In this document: positions 43,383-52,356 of the stretch, piece by piece
Layout of the letters: the number at the start of each line of letters is the position of its first letter
Numbering within the stretch: position 1 is the stretch's first letter
From: Tabrizicola sp.
Lineage (GTDB): Bacteria; Pseudomonadota; Alphaproteobacteria; Rhodobacterales; Rhodobacteraceae
NCBI RefSeq assembly: GCF_022842145.1
Contig: NZ_JALHQD010000001.1
Location: 626,127-690,126 of the forward strand
DNA length: 64,000 nucleotides
Direction: 5' to 3'
Notes under the pieces: model-generated
What the model saw: only the letters and a program-made list of their open reading frames with translations
Told to the model about the DNA's origin: nothing
Database searches by the model: none
Translations under genes and position numbers: made by a program

Positions 43383-43477
43383 GGTCGTCCTCCTTGGTTG
43401 TTGCCCCTCAAGTGCACCACGAAAGACGAGTCGTGTCATCAGTTGTTACGGCCCTGTGACAGAATGATGCGTCCAAT

Positions 43478-44236
43478 TCAGCGGAATGACGCAAGGAGAT
43501 CGGCGCCATCCCGCAACACTGCGTTGGCTTCGGCGGTATAGCTTTCACGGTCACCGTCATGGGCCAGACCCTGATGGATGACCAGGGGTGCAAGCAGGCG
43601 GAACGGCGCGCGGCCGCCTTTGCGCGCCTGGACGATGACGCGCAGGGCAGGACGGCCTTCGCGCGCGGCTAAGGGCAGGACGGCGGCAGAGCCAAGCTTG
43701 GGCGGCAGCGCCGCAAGGACCTCGGGCAGGCCGTCGGCACCGCAGATCAGGGTCAGCCAGCCACCAGGCCGCAAGCGCCGGGTCGCGGCGGCGACCCAGT
43801 CGGAAAGCGGCGTTTCGACCTGCATTGCGCGGGCGCGGGCGGCAACCGGTGAGGGGCTGCCCCCCGCGTGGAAATAGGGCGGGTTGGCGATCACATGATC
43901 GAAGTCGCGGCGCAGCGCTTTGGGCATGCGGGCAAGGTCGCCCTCGTGCACTTCGAGTGGGATTCCGTTCCGAAGGGCATTTCGGCGGGCAAGATCGGCA
44001 TAGGCAGGCTGCAATTCCAGCCCCGCCAGCAGCAGGCCCGGCACCCGATGGCCGAGACACAGCGCCGCAGCGCCGGCCCCGCAACCAAGATCGAGGACAC
44101 TTTCGCCGGCTTCGGCCGGGCAGGCGCCGGCAAGCAGCACCGGGTCGGTCGCAGCACGGTAGCCCTTTGCTGGTTGAAGAAGACGCAGGCGGCCGCAAAG
44201 GAACTTGTCGTCCGTAAGCTCTGCGTCGTCGAACAT
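43478..44236 (-). CDS. tRNA1(Val) adenine-N6 methyltransferase-like (TrmN6)
   Basis: A 252-residue SAM-dependent methyltransferase. FLCGRLRLLQPAKGYRAATDPVLLAGA at the N-terminus is typical of the TrmN6/YfiC family, which modifies A37 of tRNA1(Val). The SAM loop is VLDLGCGAGAAALCL, and the N6-adenine catalytic motif is NPPYF. Its start shares one base with the stop of the DUF2007 gene upstream. Confidence 0.87.
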   Translation of the reverse strand: MFDDAELTDDKFLCGRLRLLQPAKGYRAATDPVLLAGACPAEAGESVLDLGCGAGAAALCLGHRVPGLLLAGLELQPAYADLARRNALRNGIPLEVHEGDLARMPKALRRDFDHVIANPPYFHAGGSPSPVAARARAMQVETPLSDWVAAATRRLRPGGWLTLICGADGLPEVLAALPPKLGSAAVLPLAAREGRPALRVIVQARKGGRAPFRLLAPLVIHQGLAHDGDRESYTAEANAVLRDGADLLASFR

Positions 44237-44451
44237 CAGGACTCGACCGGAATGTCGTTGTCGCGCAGGACGGCTGTGGCGCGGAAGTGGTCGCGGTCCG
44301 CCACCATCAACCGGCGCGGCAGGATGCCCAGGCTGCCGTCCAGGATGCTCATGTGGACGTCCAGCGGAAACGCCGCTATACCCTCGCCCTCAAGAAGGAC
44401 GGTGGCGAAGGCGATCACGGTGGGGTCGGTCGTGCGCAGAAGTTCCTTCAT
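44236..44451 (-). CDS. DUF2007 family protein
   Basis: A 71-residue protein of the DUF2007 family (putative signal-transducing domain), recognised by MKELLRTTDPTVIAFATVLLEGEGI and the LPRRLMVADRDHFRATAVL segment. It is tightly coupled to the TrmN6-like gene (TGATG). It is divergent from the polyprenyl synthase gene, 49 bp between starts. The function is unknown. Confidence 0.85.
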   Translation of the reverse strand: MKELLRTTDPTVIAFATVLLEGEGIAAFPLDVHMSILDGSLGILPRRLMVADRDHFRATAVLRDNDIPVES

Positions 44452-44500
44452 GGATTTCAGTTAATCCCGCCCTTCGCGCGGGGCAAGGGCGGCAGAAGGC

Positions 44501-45517
44501 ATGGACGGTTCGGGCGAGACGGCGGTGGACAAGGCAATGGCGCCGCAGGACCGGCTAAGCGACCTGCTGGCCGAGGACATGGCGGCAGTGAACGTCCTGA
44601 TCCGGGAGCGGATGGCCAGCGAACATGCCCCCCGCATCCCGGAGGTCACGGCACATCTGGTCGAGGCCGGGGGCAAACGGCTGCGGCCCTTGCTGACGCT
44701 GGCGGCGGCAAGGATGCTGGGCTACGCGGGGCAGGACCACGTCAAGCTGGCCGCAACGGTCGAGTTTATCCACACCGCCACGCTGCTGCACGATGATGTG
44801 GTCGACGAAAGCAAGCGGCGGCGCGGGCGGCCCACGGCGAACCTGTTGTGGGACAACAAGTCCTCGGTCCTGGTGGGGGACTACCTTTTTGCCCGCAGCT
44901 TCCAGCTGATGGTCGAGACGGGAAGCCTGCGGGTGCTGGACATCCTGGCCGACGCCTCGGCCACCATCGCCGAGGGCGAGGTGCTGCAGTTGACTGCGGC
45001 GCAGGACCTGGCGACGGACGAGCGGATCTACCTGCAAGTGATCCGCGGCAAGACGGCCGCGCTTTTCGCCGCCGCGACCGAGGTGGGCGGCGTCATCGCA
45101 GATGCTGGCGAAGCCCATACGGCGGCGCTGCGGGAATTCGGCGATGCCCTGGGCATCGCCTTCCAGATTGTTGACGACATGCTGGATTATGGCGGCTCGG
45201 CCACCGTGATCGGCAAGAACACCGGAGACGACTTCCGGGAACGGAAACTTACGCTTCCGCTGATCAAGGCGGTGGCGAAGGCTACGCCGGAGGAACGGGC
45301 CTTCTGGACCCGGGTGATCGAGAAGGGCGACCAGAACGAAGGCGATCTGGCACAGGCAGTGGTGATTCTGCAGCGCCACGACGCAATATCGGCTTGTCGC
45401 ACAGATGCACTGGCCTGGGCGGCGAAGGCCAAGGCGGCCGTAAACAACTTGCCCGAGCATCCCCTGCGTGACATTCTTGCGCAACTTGCGGACTTCGTCG
45501 TCAGCCGCGTGTCCTGA
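44501..45517 (+). CDS. Polyprenyl (probably decaprenyl) diphosphate synthase
   Basis: Trans-prenyltransferase of 338 residues making the long isoprenoid tail of ubiquinone. Both aspartate-rich motifs are present: LLHDDVVDES (first) and QIVDDMLDY (second), with GGKRLRPLLTLAAARM and GKTAALFAAATEVGG. The product is inferred to be C50 because alphaproteobacteria normally use Q-10; chain length cannot be read with certainty. It is followed by a terminator and a gene-free stretch. Confidence 0.92.
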   Translation: MDGSGETAVDKAMAPQDRLSDLLAEDMAAVNVLIRERMASEHAPRIPEVTAHLVEAGGKRLRPLLTLAAARMLGYAGQDHVKLAATVEFIHTATLLHDDVVDESKRRRGRPTANLLWDNKSSVLVGDYLFARSFQLMVETGSLRVLDILADASATIAEGEVLQLTAAQDLATDERIYLQVIRGKTAALFAAATEVGGVIADAGEAHTAALREFGDALGIAFQIVDDMLDYGGSATVIGKNTGDDFRERKLTLPLIKAVAKATPEERAFWTRVIEKGDQNEGDLAQAVVILQRHDAISACRTDALAWAAKAKAAVNNLPEHPLRDILAQLADFVVSRVS

Positions 45518-45532
45518 TCTGCGGGAAAGGCT

Positions 45533-45567
45533 TGATCCGTGAAATGACCGAATTAGGATCATTTTTT
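45533..45567 (+). terminator. Probable terminator after the prenyl synthase
   Basis: TGATCC and GGATCA form a 6-bp stem with a 17-base loop, directly followed by six T. The long loop weakens the prediction. The remaining bases up to 45783 hold no gene and probably contain the promoter of the FHA-GTPase cluster, which I could not locate. Confidence 0.5.
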
Positions 45568-45783
45568 GAACAAAGTTCGTGAATAATCAGAACAGCATCG
45601 GGGTGGTCTGCACGTCAGTGGGCCTCGGGGCTGCAAGGCAGCCGGTGGGTTCGCGGGTGGTGCGGGTTGTTCTGGATGCAGACATTCGGCAGGTGCCGCC
45701 GTGGGCCGTTCAGGCCTTGGTAATCCAAGCCGGGCAAGAATGATGATACCCCGGGTCACGGCCTGGGGCGCGGAGTACGGAAC

Positions 45784-46611
45784 ATGAACTTCTTTGGCTG
45801 GCTCTTTGGACGGTCTTCGAAATCGAAGCGCGCGGCGCGTTTCGATGGCAATGAGGCTGAACAGATCGAGGCTACGAAGGCCGCCATCCAGTCGGTCGCA
45901 CAGGGCAATGGGCCGGCTGCCGGGCGGTTCCCGAAACTGGCCGGCGGCGCTGCCGAAGTGCTGACCCAGACCCAGAACAGCTCGGTGGTGGCCAAGGAAG
46001 GCCCGGCCCCTGCCGTGAACATCTGGGAGATGGAGGAGGAGCAGGCTCCCGCCGCTCCGGTTCCGACCCCGGCCCGCGAAATCTCGGCTGATGCCAGCGC
46101 GCGGCGGCGGGCGACGCGGACGAAGACGCGCGTCCTGGGGTTCGAGCCGCAGCCTGCGGCGGTGGTCCCGCTGTTCGACGAAGGCCGGATGGACGAGTCG
46201 ATCGAGCCTGGCGACAAGGCGGGCGTGGTCATGTATCCGACCGGCTGGCTGGTGATCACCGCCGGTCCGGGCCGTGGCGCGGCTTTCCCGGTCCTGCGGG
46301 GCATCTCGCAGATCGGGCGCGGCACGGACCAGACGATCTCGCTGGATTTCGGCGACATGGCGATATCGCGCCAGAACCACGCCGCCATCGCCTATGACCC
46401 GGCGACGCATCAGTTCCATCTGGGTCACGGCGGAAAATCGAACCTGGTGCGCTTGAACGGAAAGCCCCTGCTGACCACTTCGGTCGTCGGGGACCGTGAC
46501 GAGATCCAGATCGGAGAGACGACCCTGGTGTTGAAAGTGTTGTGTACGCCCGACTTCAACTGGTCGGCGGTTGAGTCCGAGGGAGACGCTAATGATATGG
46601 CGATCGCGTGA
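45784..46611 (+). CDS. FHA domain protein (cluster gene 1)
   Basis: A 275-residue protein with a C-terminal forkhead-associated domain at about residues 155-253. GISQIGRGTDQTISLDF, MAISRQNHAAIAYD and RLNGKPLL are the standard FHA phosphothreonine-binding loops (Arg178, Ser195, His199, Asn225 as likely key residues). The N-terminus, MNFFGWLFGRSSKSKR, is an aromatic-basic segment that may bind membrane. Residues 20-150 are low complexity. It likely recognises phosphothreonine on a partner, perhaps a substrate of the PP2C encoded next. Confidence 0.88.
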   Translation: MNFFGWLFGRSSKSKRAARFDGNEAEQIEATKAAIQSVAQGNGPAAGRFPKLAGGAAEVLTQTQNSSVVAKEGPAPAVNIWEMEEEQAPAAPVPTPAREISADASARRRATRTKTRVLGFEPQPAAVVPLFDEGRMDESIEPGDKAGVVMYPTGWLVITAGPGRGAAFPVLRGISQIGRGTDQTISLDFGDMAISRQNHAAIAYDPATHQFHLGHGGKSNLVRLNGKPLLTTSVVGDRDEIQIGETTLVLKVLCTPDFNWSAVESEGDANDMAIA

Positions 46612-47689
46612 GCCACGCTTCGATGTGGCATCGGGCATCAGCCAAGGCGCGCGCGATTACCAGGAAGACGCGATAACCGCGGATTTTCCGGTTGGCGCCG
46701 AAGCCGGCTTCGTCGTCCTGGCCGACGGAATGGGCGGGCACGCAGCGGGCGACGTCGCGTCCAAGATCATCCTCACGGAAGTCTTCAGCGAGCTGAAGTT
46801 TCATTTCGCGGATGTCGTGTCCTTCGAGTCGCGCGCGACGGAAATCCTGCGCAGCGTGGCAGACCTTGCGAACGAGGCGCTGCGCCAGCACACCCGGAGC
46901 CACCCCGAGACCGAGGGGATGGGCGCGACGCTTGTCGTTCCGGCGCTGGTGGAAAACCGGCTGTGGTGGATCTCGATCGGAGATTCGCCGCTGTTTCTGT
47001 TCCGCAACGGCCGGCTTACCCAGCTGAACGAAGACCATTCGATGGCGCCGCAGATCGACTTCATGGTCAAATCCGGCCTGATGGACCCGCAGGTTGCCGC
47101 CAACCATCCGGACCGCAACTGCCTGATTTCCGTCCTGATGGGAACGCGGATACCGAAGATCGACTGCCCGGCCAAGCCGTTCGAACTGAAGGCGGGCGAC
47201 ATCGTCGTCTGCTCGTCGGACGGGCTGCAGTTCCTGACCAACGCGCAGATCGAGAAGGTGCTGACAAAGGCCCGGAAGACCCGGTCGACGGAAATCGCCG
47301 AGCGGCTTCTGGAAGAGCTTGAGCGTCTGGGCGACCCGGATCAGGACAACATCAGCTTCACCGTGATCAAGGTGAACGATGCATCGGTCCGCGCGCCGGA
47401 GGACCGGCCGCGGGGACCGTCGACCGCCGTGGCGCGGCCCCGCCGCCTGACGACGGTGGCGCCCGAGCATGTCCGTGTGCCCGGGCAAACCCCCACGACC
47501 AGCACGGCCCAGGTCTCTCCGCTGCCAGCCCCGACGCCGACGGAGGCGCCAGCTTCTGTGGCGGACAGCCGTGCCGGTCGCGCGCCGCGGTCGGTGGCCG
47601 AGGCGGTGCAAGAAAGCAACCCCGACCAGTCGGTTGAGGATTTGTCCCCAGCACGGTTGCGGCCACGTCGAGTCACCGTCATAAAGTAA
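46592..47689 (+). CDS. PP2C family Ser/Thr phosphatase (cluster gene 2)
   Basis: A 365-residue metal-dependent protein phosphatase. PP2C motifs are complete: RDYQEDA (Asp near 26), VLADGMGGHAAGDVAS with the metal-binding Asp45-Gly46, VVCSSDGLQ and the terminal DPDQDNISF. From about residue 265 a Pro/Ala/Thr-rich tail of about 100 residues follows the catalytic domain. The ATG at 46592 has GAGGGAG upstream and lies 20 bp inside the end of the FHA gene, so the two are coupled. No Ser/Thr kinase is encoded nearby. Confidence 0.92.
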   Translation: MIWRSREPRFDVASGISQGARDYQEDAITADFPVGAEAGFVVLADGMGGHAAGDVASKIILTEVFSELKFHFADVVSFESRATEILRSVADLANEALRQHTRSHPETEGMGATLVVPALVENRLWWISIGDSPLFLFRNGRLTQLNEDHSMAPQIDFMVKSGLMDPQVAANHPDRNCLISVLMGTRIPKIDCPAKPFELKAGDIVVCSSDGLQFLTNAQIEKVLTKARKTRSTEIAERLLEELERLGDPDQDNISFTVIKVNDASVRAPEDRPRGPSTAVARPRRLTTVAPEHVRVPGQTPTTSTAQVSPLPAPTPTEAPASVADSRAGRAPRSVAEAVQESNPDQSVEDLSPARLRPRRVTVIK

Positions 47690-47692
47690 CTC

Positions 47693-50128
47693 ATGGCAAA
47701 CGCGGACGGAGAACTGACAGTCGCCCAGCGGCTTGGCCGCGCACTTGACCGGGGGCTCTTTCCTGCCGGCGGTCCGGCGGAGGCTGCGGAACGTCTGATC
47801 CAACGGCTGGAGCGTCCGGCGCGGATTGCGCTTCTGGGCCTGCCGGGGTCGGGAAAGTCCTCGATCCTGAACCTGCTGGTCGGGTCCGTCGTCGTGCCGG
47901 AAACCCTGCGCCTGCCGACGATCATCGTGCAGCACGGCGATGTGTCGCGGATGCTCTGCACGCTGACCGATGGCACCACTAAGACCGTCCCCGGCGCGGA
48001 CCTGGCCCAGGTGCTCTCGCTGGCACCGGCGCTGGTGACGCTGGAGATGGACTTGCCAGCCCTAAGGGTCATCAGCCTGCTGGAGGTTTCCGCCGGCCCG
48101 ATGGAGGCCGAGCAGAAGCGCGCGGCGACCTGGGCCAGCAAGCGCGCCGACATCGTGATCTGGTGCACCACGTCCTATCTTCCGAAAGAGCAGTCGGTCT
48201 GGGAAAGCCTGCCGGATGCGGTCAAGGACAACAGCTTCATGCTGCTGACCAAGGTCGACCTCTTGGGCAGCCGTGACGCAGCTCAGGCGATGCATGACCG
48301 GGTCGAACTGCGCGCGGGCGAGGAGTTCCGCCAGATCCTGTCGATCTCGGCCAAGCAGGCGCGCACGGCGATGCCTCCGGGCGGCCAGGTGAACCGCGAG
48401 CTGTTCCGCGACAGCGGGGCTTCGGCCGTGATCACGGCGATCAAGACCCGGGTGCAGTCCGGCCGCCGTGCCGACACCGACACGGCCGAGCTTCTGCTGG
48501 CGCGGCATGTCGAGGCCAGCGAACTGGTCGCGAAGCGTTTCGCAGAGACCGAGGAGGAAGCGCCGACGCCCTGGACTCCGCCCCCGGAACCAGAGGCTGC
48601 GGCAGCGCCTGTGGCACCGCCTGCGCCCGAACCTGACCCTGAACCGATGCTGGAAGAACCTGCGATCTTGGAGCAGGCAGTCGAGCCCGAGGTCGCCGCG
48701 CCACCCGAGCCGGAACCCGTTTTTGCCCCCCCGAGTCCTGTCGTAGAGCCGGAACCGGAGCCTGAGCCGCATCCCGAGCCCGTGGCCGCCGCACCGGAAC
48801 CGCAGCCCGAGCCCGAGCCTGAACCGCAGGGAACACGCCGTCGCTTCGCCGATCGGATCAAGCGTGTCGCATCGGAGTCCGATACGGCCGCCGCTCCCGC
48901 CGTCCCGTTGCGGACCACGTGGAAGTCCAAGAACGAGCCCGAGGCTGCGCCGACGCCGGAACCCGAGCCGGAACCTGCACGGGAAGCCACGCGGCGGCCT
49001 CGCGCCAGTGCCGCGACGCCGGTTGCAGAAGAGCCGGCTTCGACCGTGATCAAGGAGGTTGACGCCACCGAGGCGACCCAAGAGGACGCGGAGCCGGTCG
49101 TCGATCTGGCGCCTCTCGCGGACGAGCCTGCCGATGTGCCCGCCGATCTGCCTGCGGACGAACCAGCGCAGGAAGAAGGTGCCGCACCCGCAAGGCCTGC
49201 CCTGCGCGACCGTCCCGGCCGGGCGGTGACGCCGCGGCCTGACCCTGTCGCCGAAGCTCCACAACGGGCGCAGCTTTTTGGCGGGCGACGGGCTGCAGGG
49301 GGCCAGGAGGCTCCGCTTCCCGACCTGTCGTCCCTGCGGGCCACGCCGGAAGAGATGGAAGCGGCGCTGGAAGAGACACCGCGCGACGTCGTGGAACCGC
49401 CGGTGTCCCGTCAGGTGGATGCGCCTTTGCCCGACCCGGTGCCAGAGCCAGCCACGCCGGAACCGGAACCGGAGGCCGAACTGCCTCCGCCGCCGCGTGT
49501 GGAACGGTCCCCGGACCGGACGCGGCTCTTTGATCGCGAGCCGCGGGCGACACCTGCCCCGCCGTCCGCTGCGCCGGCCCCGGCTGCCGCTTTGCCCCGT
49601 GCCACACCAATCTCGCGGTTGCCGCGGGCGGCGATGCCGGCTGCGCCCGCCGCACCCGCCGCCGCGGTGTCGGAAGACCAGTTTTCACCCGCAGCGATCA
49701 TGCGCCGGGAACCAAGGGTCGCCGAGACCGCCGCCCCGCGGCGGGAGCGTGCGCGGATTGCGCCACGCGCCATGCCAACGACGGCACCGGCTGCGACCCA
49801 TCCCGTGTCATCGACCGATCATTCCTTGGTGGAAGAGGCTGTCGGCCTGATCGCCGTGCGGGCGGCCGGGCTTGCCGGCGTGGTCGATCCTGAGGGCAAG
49901 ATTCCAGTGGACCTGATTCTGGAACATGTGCGCGAAACGACCGAGCAGGTTCAGGGTCTGGTGGCGCGCGGCGGGTCGGAAGACTTGCGCCGGATAGGCA
50001 GCGACGTGGGAGAGGTCATGGACATTATCATGTTGATGCAATTGGAAAAAGGTCATGCGCCCGCTGATGACGCCCTAACCCTTCTTCTACAACTTAAACG
50101 CGAATTGGAAACATTACGCGTGGTGTGA
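47693..50128 (+). CDS. GTPase-like protein with long Pro/Glu-rich linker (cluster gene 3)
   Basis: An 811-residue protein in three parts. The N-terminal G domain (about 1-280) has a P-loop GLPGSGKSS at 49-57 and a G4-like TKVD at 186-189, but the expected DxxG switch is replaced by EVSAG near 131-135. Residues about 283-700 are low complexity, dominated by Pro, Glu and Ala, with repeated PEPEPEP-like runs. A C-terminal helical domain (about 715-811) begins LVEEAVGLIAVRAAGL and ends with heptad-like LLLQLKRELETL. It starts 3 bases after the PP2C stop. The linker and C-terminal domain suggest a scaffold or tether. No named family is recognised. Confidence 0.78.
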   Translation: MANADGELTVAQRLGRALDRGLFPAGGPAEAAERLIQRLERPARIALLGLPGSGKSSILNLLVGSVVVPETLRLPTIIVQHGDVSRMLCTLTDGTTKTVPGADLAQVLSLAPALVTLEMDLPALRVISLLEVSAGPMEAEQKRAATWASKRADIVIWCTTSYLPKEQSVWESLPDAVKDNSFMLLTKVDLLGSRDAAQAMHDRVELRAGEEFRQILSISAKQARTAMPPGGQVNRELFRDSGASAVITAIKTRVQSGRRADTDTAELLLARHVEASELVAKRFAETEEEAPTPWTPPPEPEAAAAPVAPPAPEPDPEPMLEEPAILEQAVEPEVAAPPEPEPVFAPPSPVVEPEPEPEPHPEPVAAAPEPQPEPEPEPQGTRRRFADRIKRVASESDTAAAPAVPLRTTWKSKNEPEAAPTPEPEPEPAREATRRPRASAATPVAEEPASTVIKEVDATEATQEDAEPVVDLAPLADEPADVPADLPADEPAQEEGAAPARPALRDRPGRAVTPRPDPVAEAPQRAQLFGGRRAAGGQEAPLPDLSSLRATPEEMEAALEETPRDVVEPPVSRQVDAPLPDPVPEPATPEPEPEAELPPPPRVERSPDRTRLFDREPRATPAPPSAAPAPAAALPRATPISRLPRAAMPAAPAAPAAAVSEDQFSPAAIMRREPRVAETAAPRRERARIAPRAMPTTAPAATHPVSSTDHSLVEEAVGLIAVRAAGLAGVVDPEGKIPVDLILEHVRETTEQVQGLVARGGSEDLRRIGSDVGEVMDIIMLMQLEKGHAPADDALTLLLQLKRELETLRVV

Positions 50129-50261
50129 CACCATTGTGAGCGTAGAATCGTCAAGAATGTGCCCAATTGGGACCACTTTCCAAACTTATGACATGATTGC
50201 GGGGCCTTGAGTCGATGTGCTGGCCAATCGGACGGATCAAGCCCGCAGGTATGAGGTGATC

Positions 50262-52325
50262 ATGGGACTGGGTGCCGTAGCAGAGGACCAGGATGAACTG
50301 GACAGCGTCGCTGTGCAGGAGACCGATGTTGCGCTGAAGCGCAATTTCCCGGGCCTCACGCGCATTGCTGATGCCATCACGCAGTTCGAGGACGTTCTGC
50401 GCGATTTCGTGACCATGGCCGATCCCGACACCTCGAAGAAGGTGACACGGATCATGAGCCAGGTCCGGGAGGTCGAGCCTTCCGTGACCGTGATCGGGCA
50501 GATCAAGGCCGGCAAGACCTCGCTTCTGAACGCGATGATCGGTGCGCCGAATCTGTTGCCGACGGACGTGAACCCCTGGACTTCGGTCGTCACCTCGCTG
50601 CACATCAACACACCCTCGCCCGAGCTGAACGTGAAGGCGAAGTTCAAATTCTTCGACAACGCCGAATGGGAAAAGCTGGTGTCGAACGGCGGCCGGATCG
50701 GCCAGCTGGCGGCCCGCGCCGGGGCGGATGACGAGCTTGAGAAGCTGCGCCTGCAGGTGGTGCAGATGCGCGACAAGGCGCAGGCGCGCCTGGGCCGCAA
50801 GTTCGAGATGCTGCTGGGCACCGAGCACCGCTATGGCACCGTGGATGACGCACTCTTGCGCCGCTATGTCTGCGTCGGCGACGAGGAAACCGGCGGCGCC
50901 GAGCAGGGCCGCTTCACCGATATCACCAAGTCGGCCGACCTTTACATCGAGCGTGAGGATTTCCCGGTCCAGCTGTGTGTCCGCGACACGCCCGGCGTGA
51001 ACGACACGTTCATGATGCGCGAGCAGATCACGATCAACGCCGTGCGCGACAGCCGGTCCTGTATCGTTGTCCTTTCGGCGCATCAGGCGCTGACCACGAT
51101 GGACATGGCGCTGATCCGCCTGATCGCCCATCGCCAGTCGCGCGAGATCATCATCTTCGTCAACCGGATCGACGAACTGCCGGACCCGGCGAACCAGGTC
51201 CCCGAGATCCACCGCGCGATCCTGGAGACGCTGGAAAAGAACAACGCGCCGCCGGATATCGACATCATCTACGGCTCGGCCCACTGGGCCAACGCGGTCT
51301 TGGAAGGCAAGATCGACGAGATGACCGAGGATTCGACGGATTCGGCCATCAACTGGACCCGCGCCGCCTTTGCGGACAAGATGGAAGCTTGGTCGGCCGA
51401 GCAGCTGGTCTGGCATGCCTCGGGCGTGCCGGCGCTGCTGGATGCGCTTGGGCAGCGGATGTACGAAGGCCCAGTCCGCGAGGCGCTGCAGAAATCGTCG
51501 CGTCAGGCGCTGAACCTTGCCCAGTCGCTGGACGTGGTCGATCAGGTCCGCATCCTGGAATCGGACGGCCAGTTGAACCGGACGATGACGCCCGACCAGC
51601 TGGACAGCGAGCTGCGCAAGATCGAACTGGCCGCGGTCGAGAAGCTGACGCACATGACCAACAACGTGTGCAAGGACTTCACCAACCGCATCGACCAAAG
51701 CTACGAACGCTTCCTGGATCGCGCGACGAACAGCCTGATCGAACATCTTCAGACCAACGGCGAGGATGCGACCTGGCACTACAGCCCGCTTGGCCTGCGC
51801 ATGTTGCTCAGCTCGTCCTACCAGGTCGTCCTGAAGAAGATGCATGCCATCGCGGCCGAAGTGAACAACGAGACCGCGGTGCGGATCGCCGACCTTTACG
51901 GCAAGACCTTCTCGATCACGGTCGAAGGCTTCAAGATCGAGACGCCGGTGGTGTCCTACATCCCGCCGCCGATCAACCTGGGCCAGACCATCGCGCTGGA
52001 CCTTCAGGTCGGCTGGTGGAAGGGCTGGTGGCAGCGCCGCCGCGGGTACAAGGCCTTTGCGCAGGACTTCAACAAGCTGATCCGGGCCGAAACCGATCCG
52101 ATCATCAATGACCTGAAGACGATCCAGATCGGTCTCTTCCGTGAACGGACGCAAGCGACCCTGCGGGACTTCCTGCAGGAACAGCGCGAACTTCTGATGA
52201 GTGCTCTGGCATCTTCCGAGATTTCGATGGAAGAGATGAAGGAACTCTTTGGCGTGAACGCCTGGGAGGACCGGCAGGAATGCCTGGCCTCGATCATGGA
52301 CGAACTTGCCATTTACGCCGACTAG
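50262..52325 (+). CDS. Dynamin-like GTPase (cluster gene 4)
   Basis: A 687-residue large GTPase of the bacterial dynamin type. All G motifs are present: GQIKAGKTS (79-87), a G2 threonine in NPWTSVVT (about 107), DTPG (242-245) and NRID (301-304). A long helical stalk follows (about 400-680). Within it, GWWKGWWQRRR (584-594) is a tryptophan/arginine patch that could insert in membrane like a dynamin paddle. The start at 50262 has GAGG upstream; a GTG at 50217 in frame is weaker. It probably forms membrane-bound oligomers, perhaps with the smaller GTPase that follows. Confidence 0.88.
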   Translation: MGLGAVAEDQDELDSVAVQETDVALKRNFPGLTRIADAITQFEDVLRDFVTMADPDTSKKVTRIMSQVREVEPSVTVIGQIKAGKTSLLNAMIGAPNLLPTDVNPWTSVVTSLHINTPSPELNVKAKFKFFDNAEWEKLVSNGGRIGQLAARAGADDELEKLRLQVVQMRDKAQARLGRKFEMLLGTEHRYGTVDDALLRRYVCVGDEETGGAEQGRFTDITKSADLYIEREDFPVQLCVRDTPGVNDTFMMREQITINAVRDSRSCIVVLSAHQALTTMDMALIRLIAHRQSREIIIFVNRIDELPDPANQVPEIHRAILETLEKNNAPPDIDIIYGSAHWANAVLEGKIDEMTEDSTDSAINWTRAAFADKMEAWSAEQLVWHASGVPALLDALGQRMYEGPVREALQKSSRQALNLAQSLDVVDQVRILESDGQLNRTMTPDQLDSELRKIELAAVEKLTHMTNNVCKDFTNRIDQSYERFLDRATNSLIEHLQTNGEDATWHYSPLGLRMLLSSSYQVVLKKMHAIAAEVNNETAVRIADLYGKTFSITVEGFKIETPVVSYIPPPINLGQTIALDLQVGWWKGWWQRRRGYKAFAQDFNKLIRAETDPIINDLKTIQIGLFRERTQATLRDFLQEQRELLMSALASSEISMEEMKELFGVNAWEDRQECLASIMDELAIYAD

Positions 52326-52356
52326 GACGGTCGAAGGGTACGAAAGGACCTGAGGA

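Noticed and set aside
48640-48830. Short tandem-like DNA repeats suggestive of CRISPR or minisatellite
   Set aside because: They encode the Pro/Glu linker of the GTPase-like protein in one frame, with no regular spacers.
45784-50128. FHA plus PP2C as part of a type VI secretion system
   Set aside because: No Tss structural, ClpV, Hcp or VgrG genes are present, and the neighbours are dynamin-like and flagellar genes.
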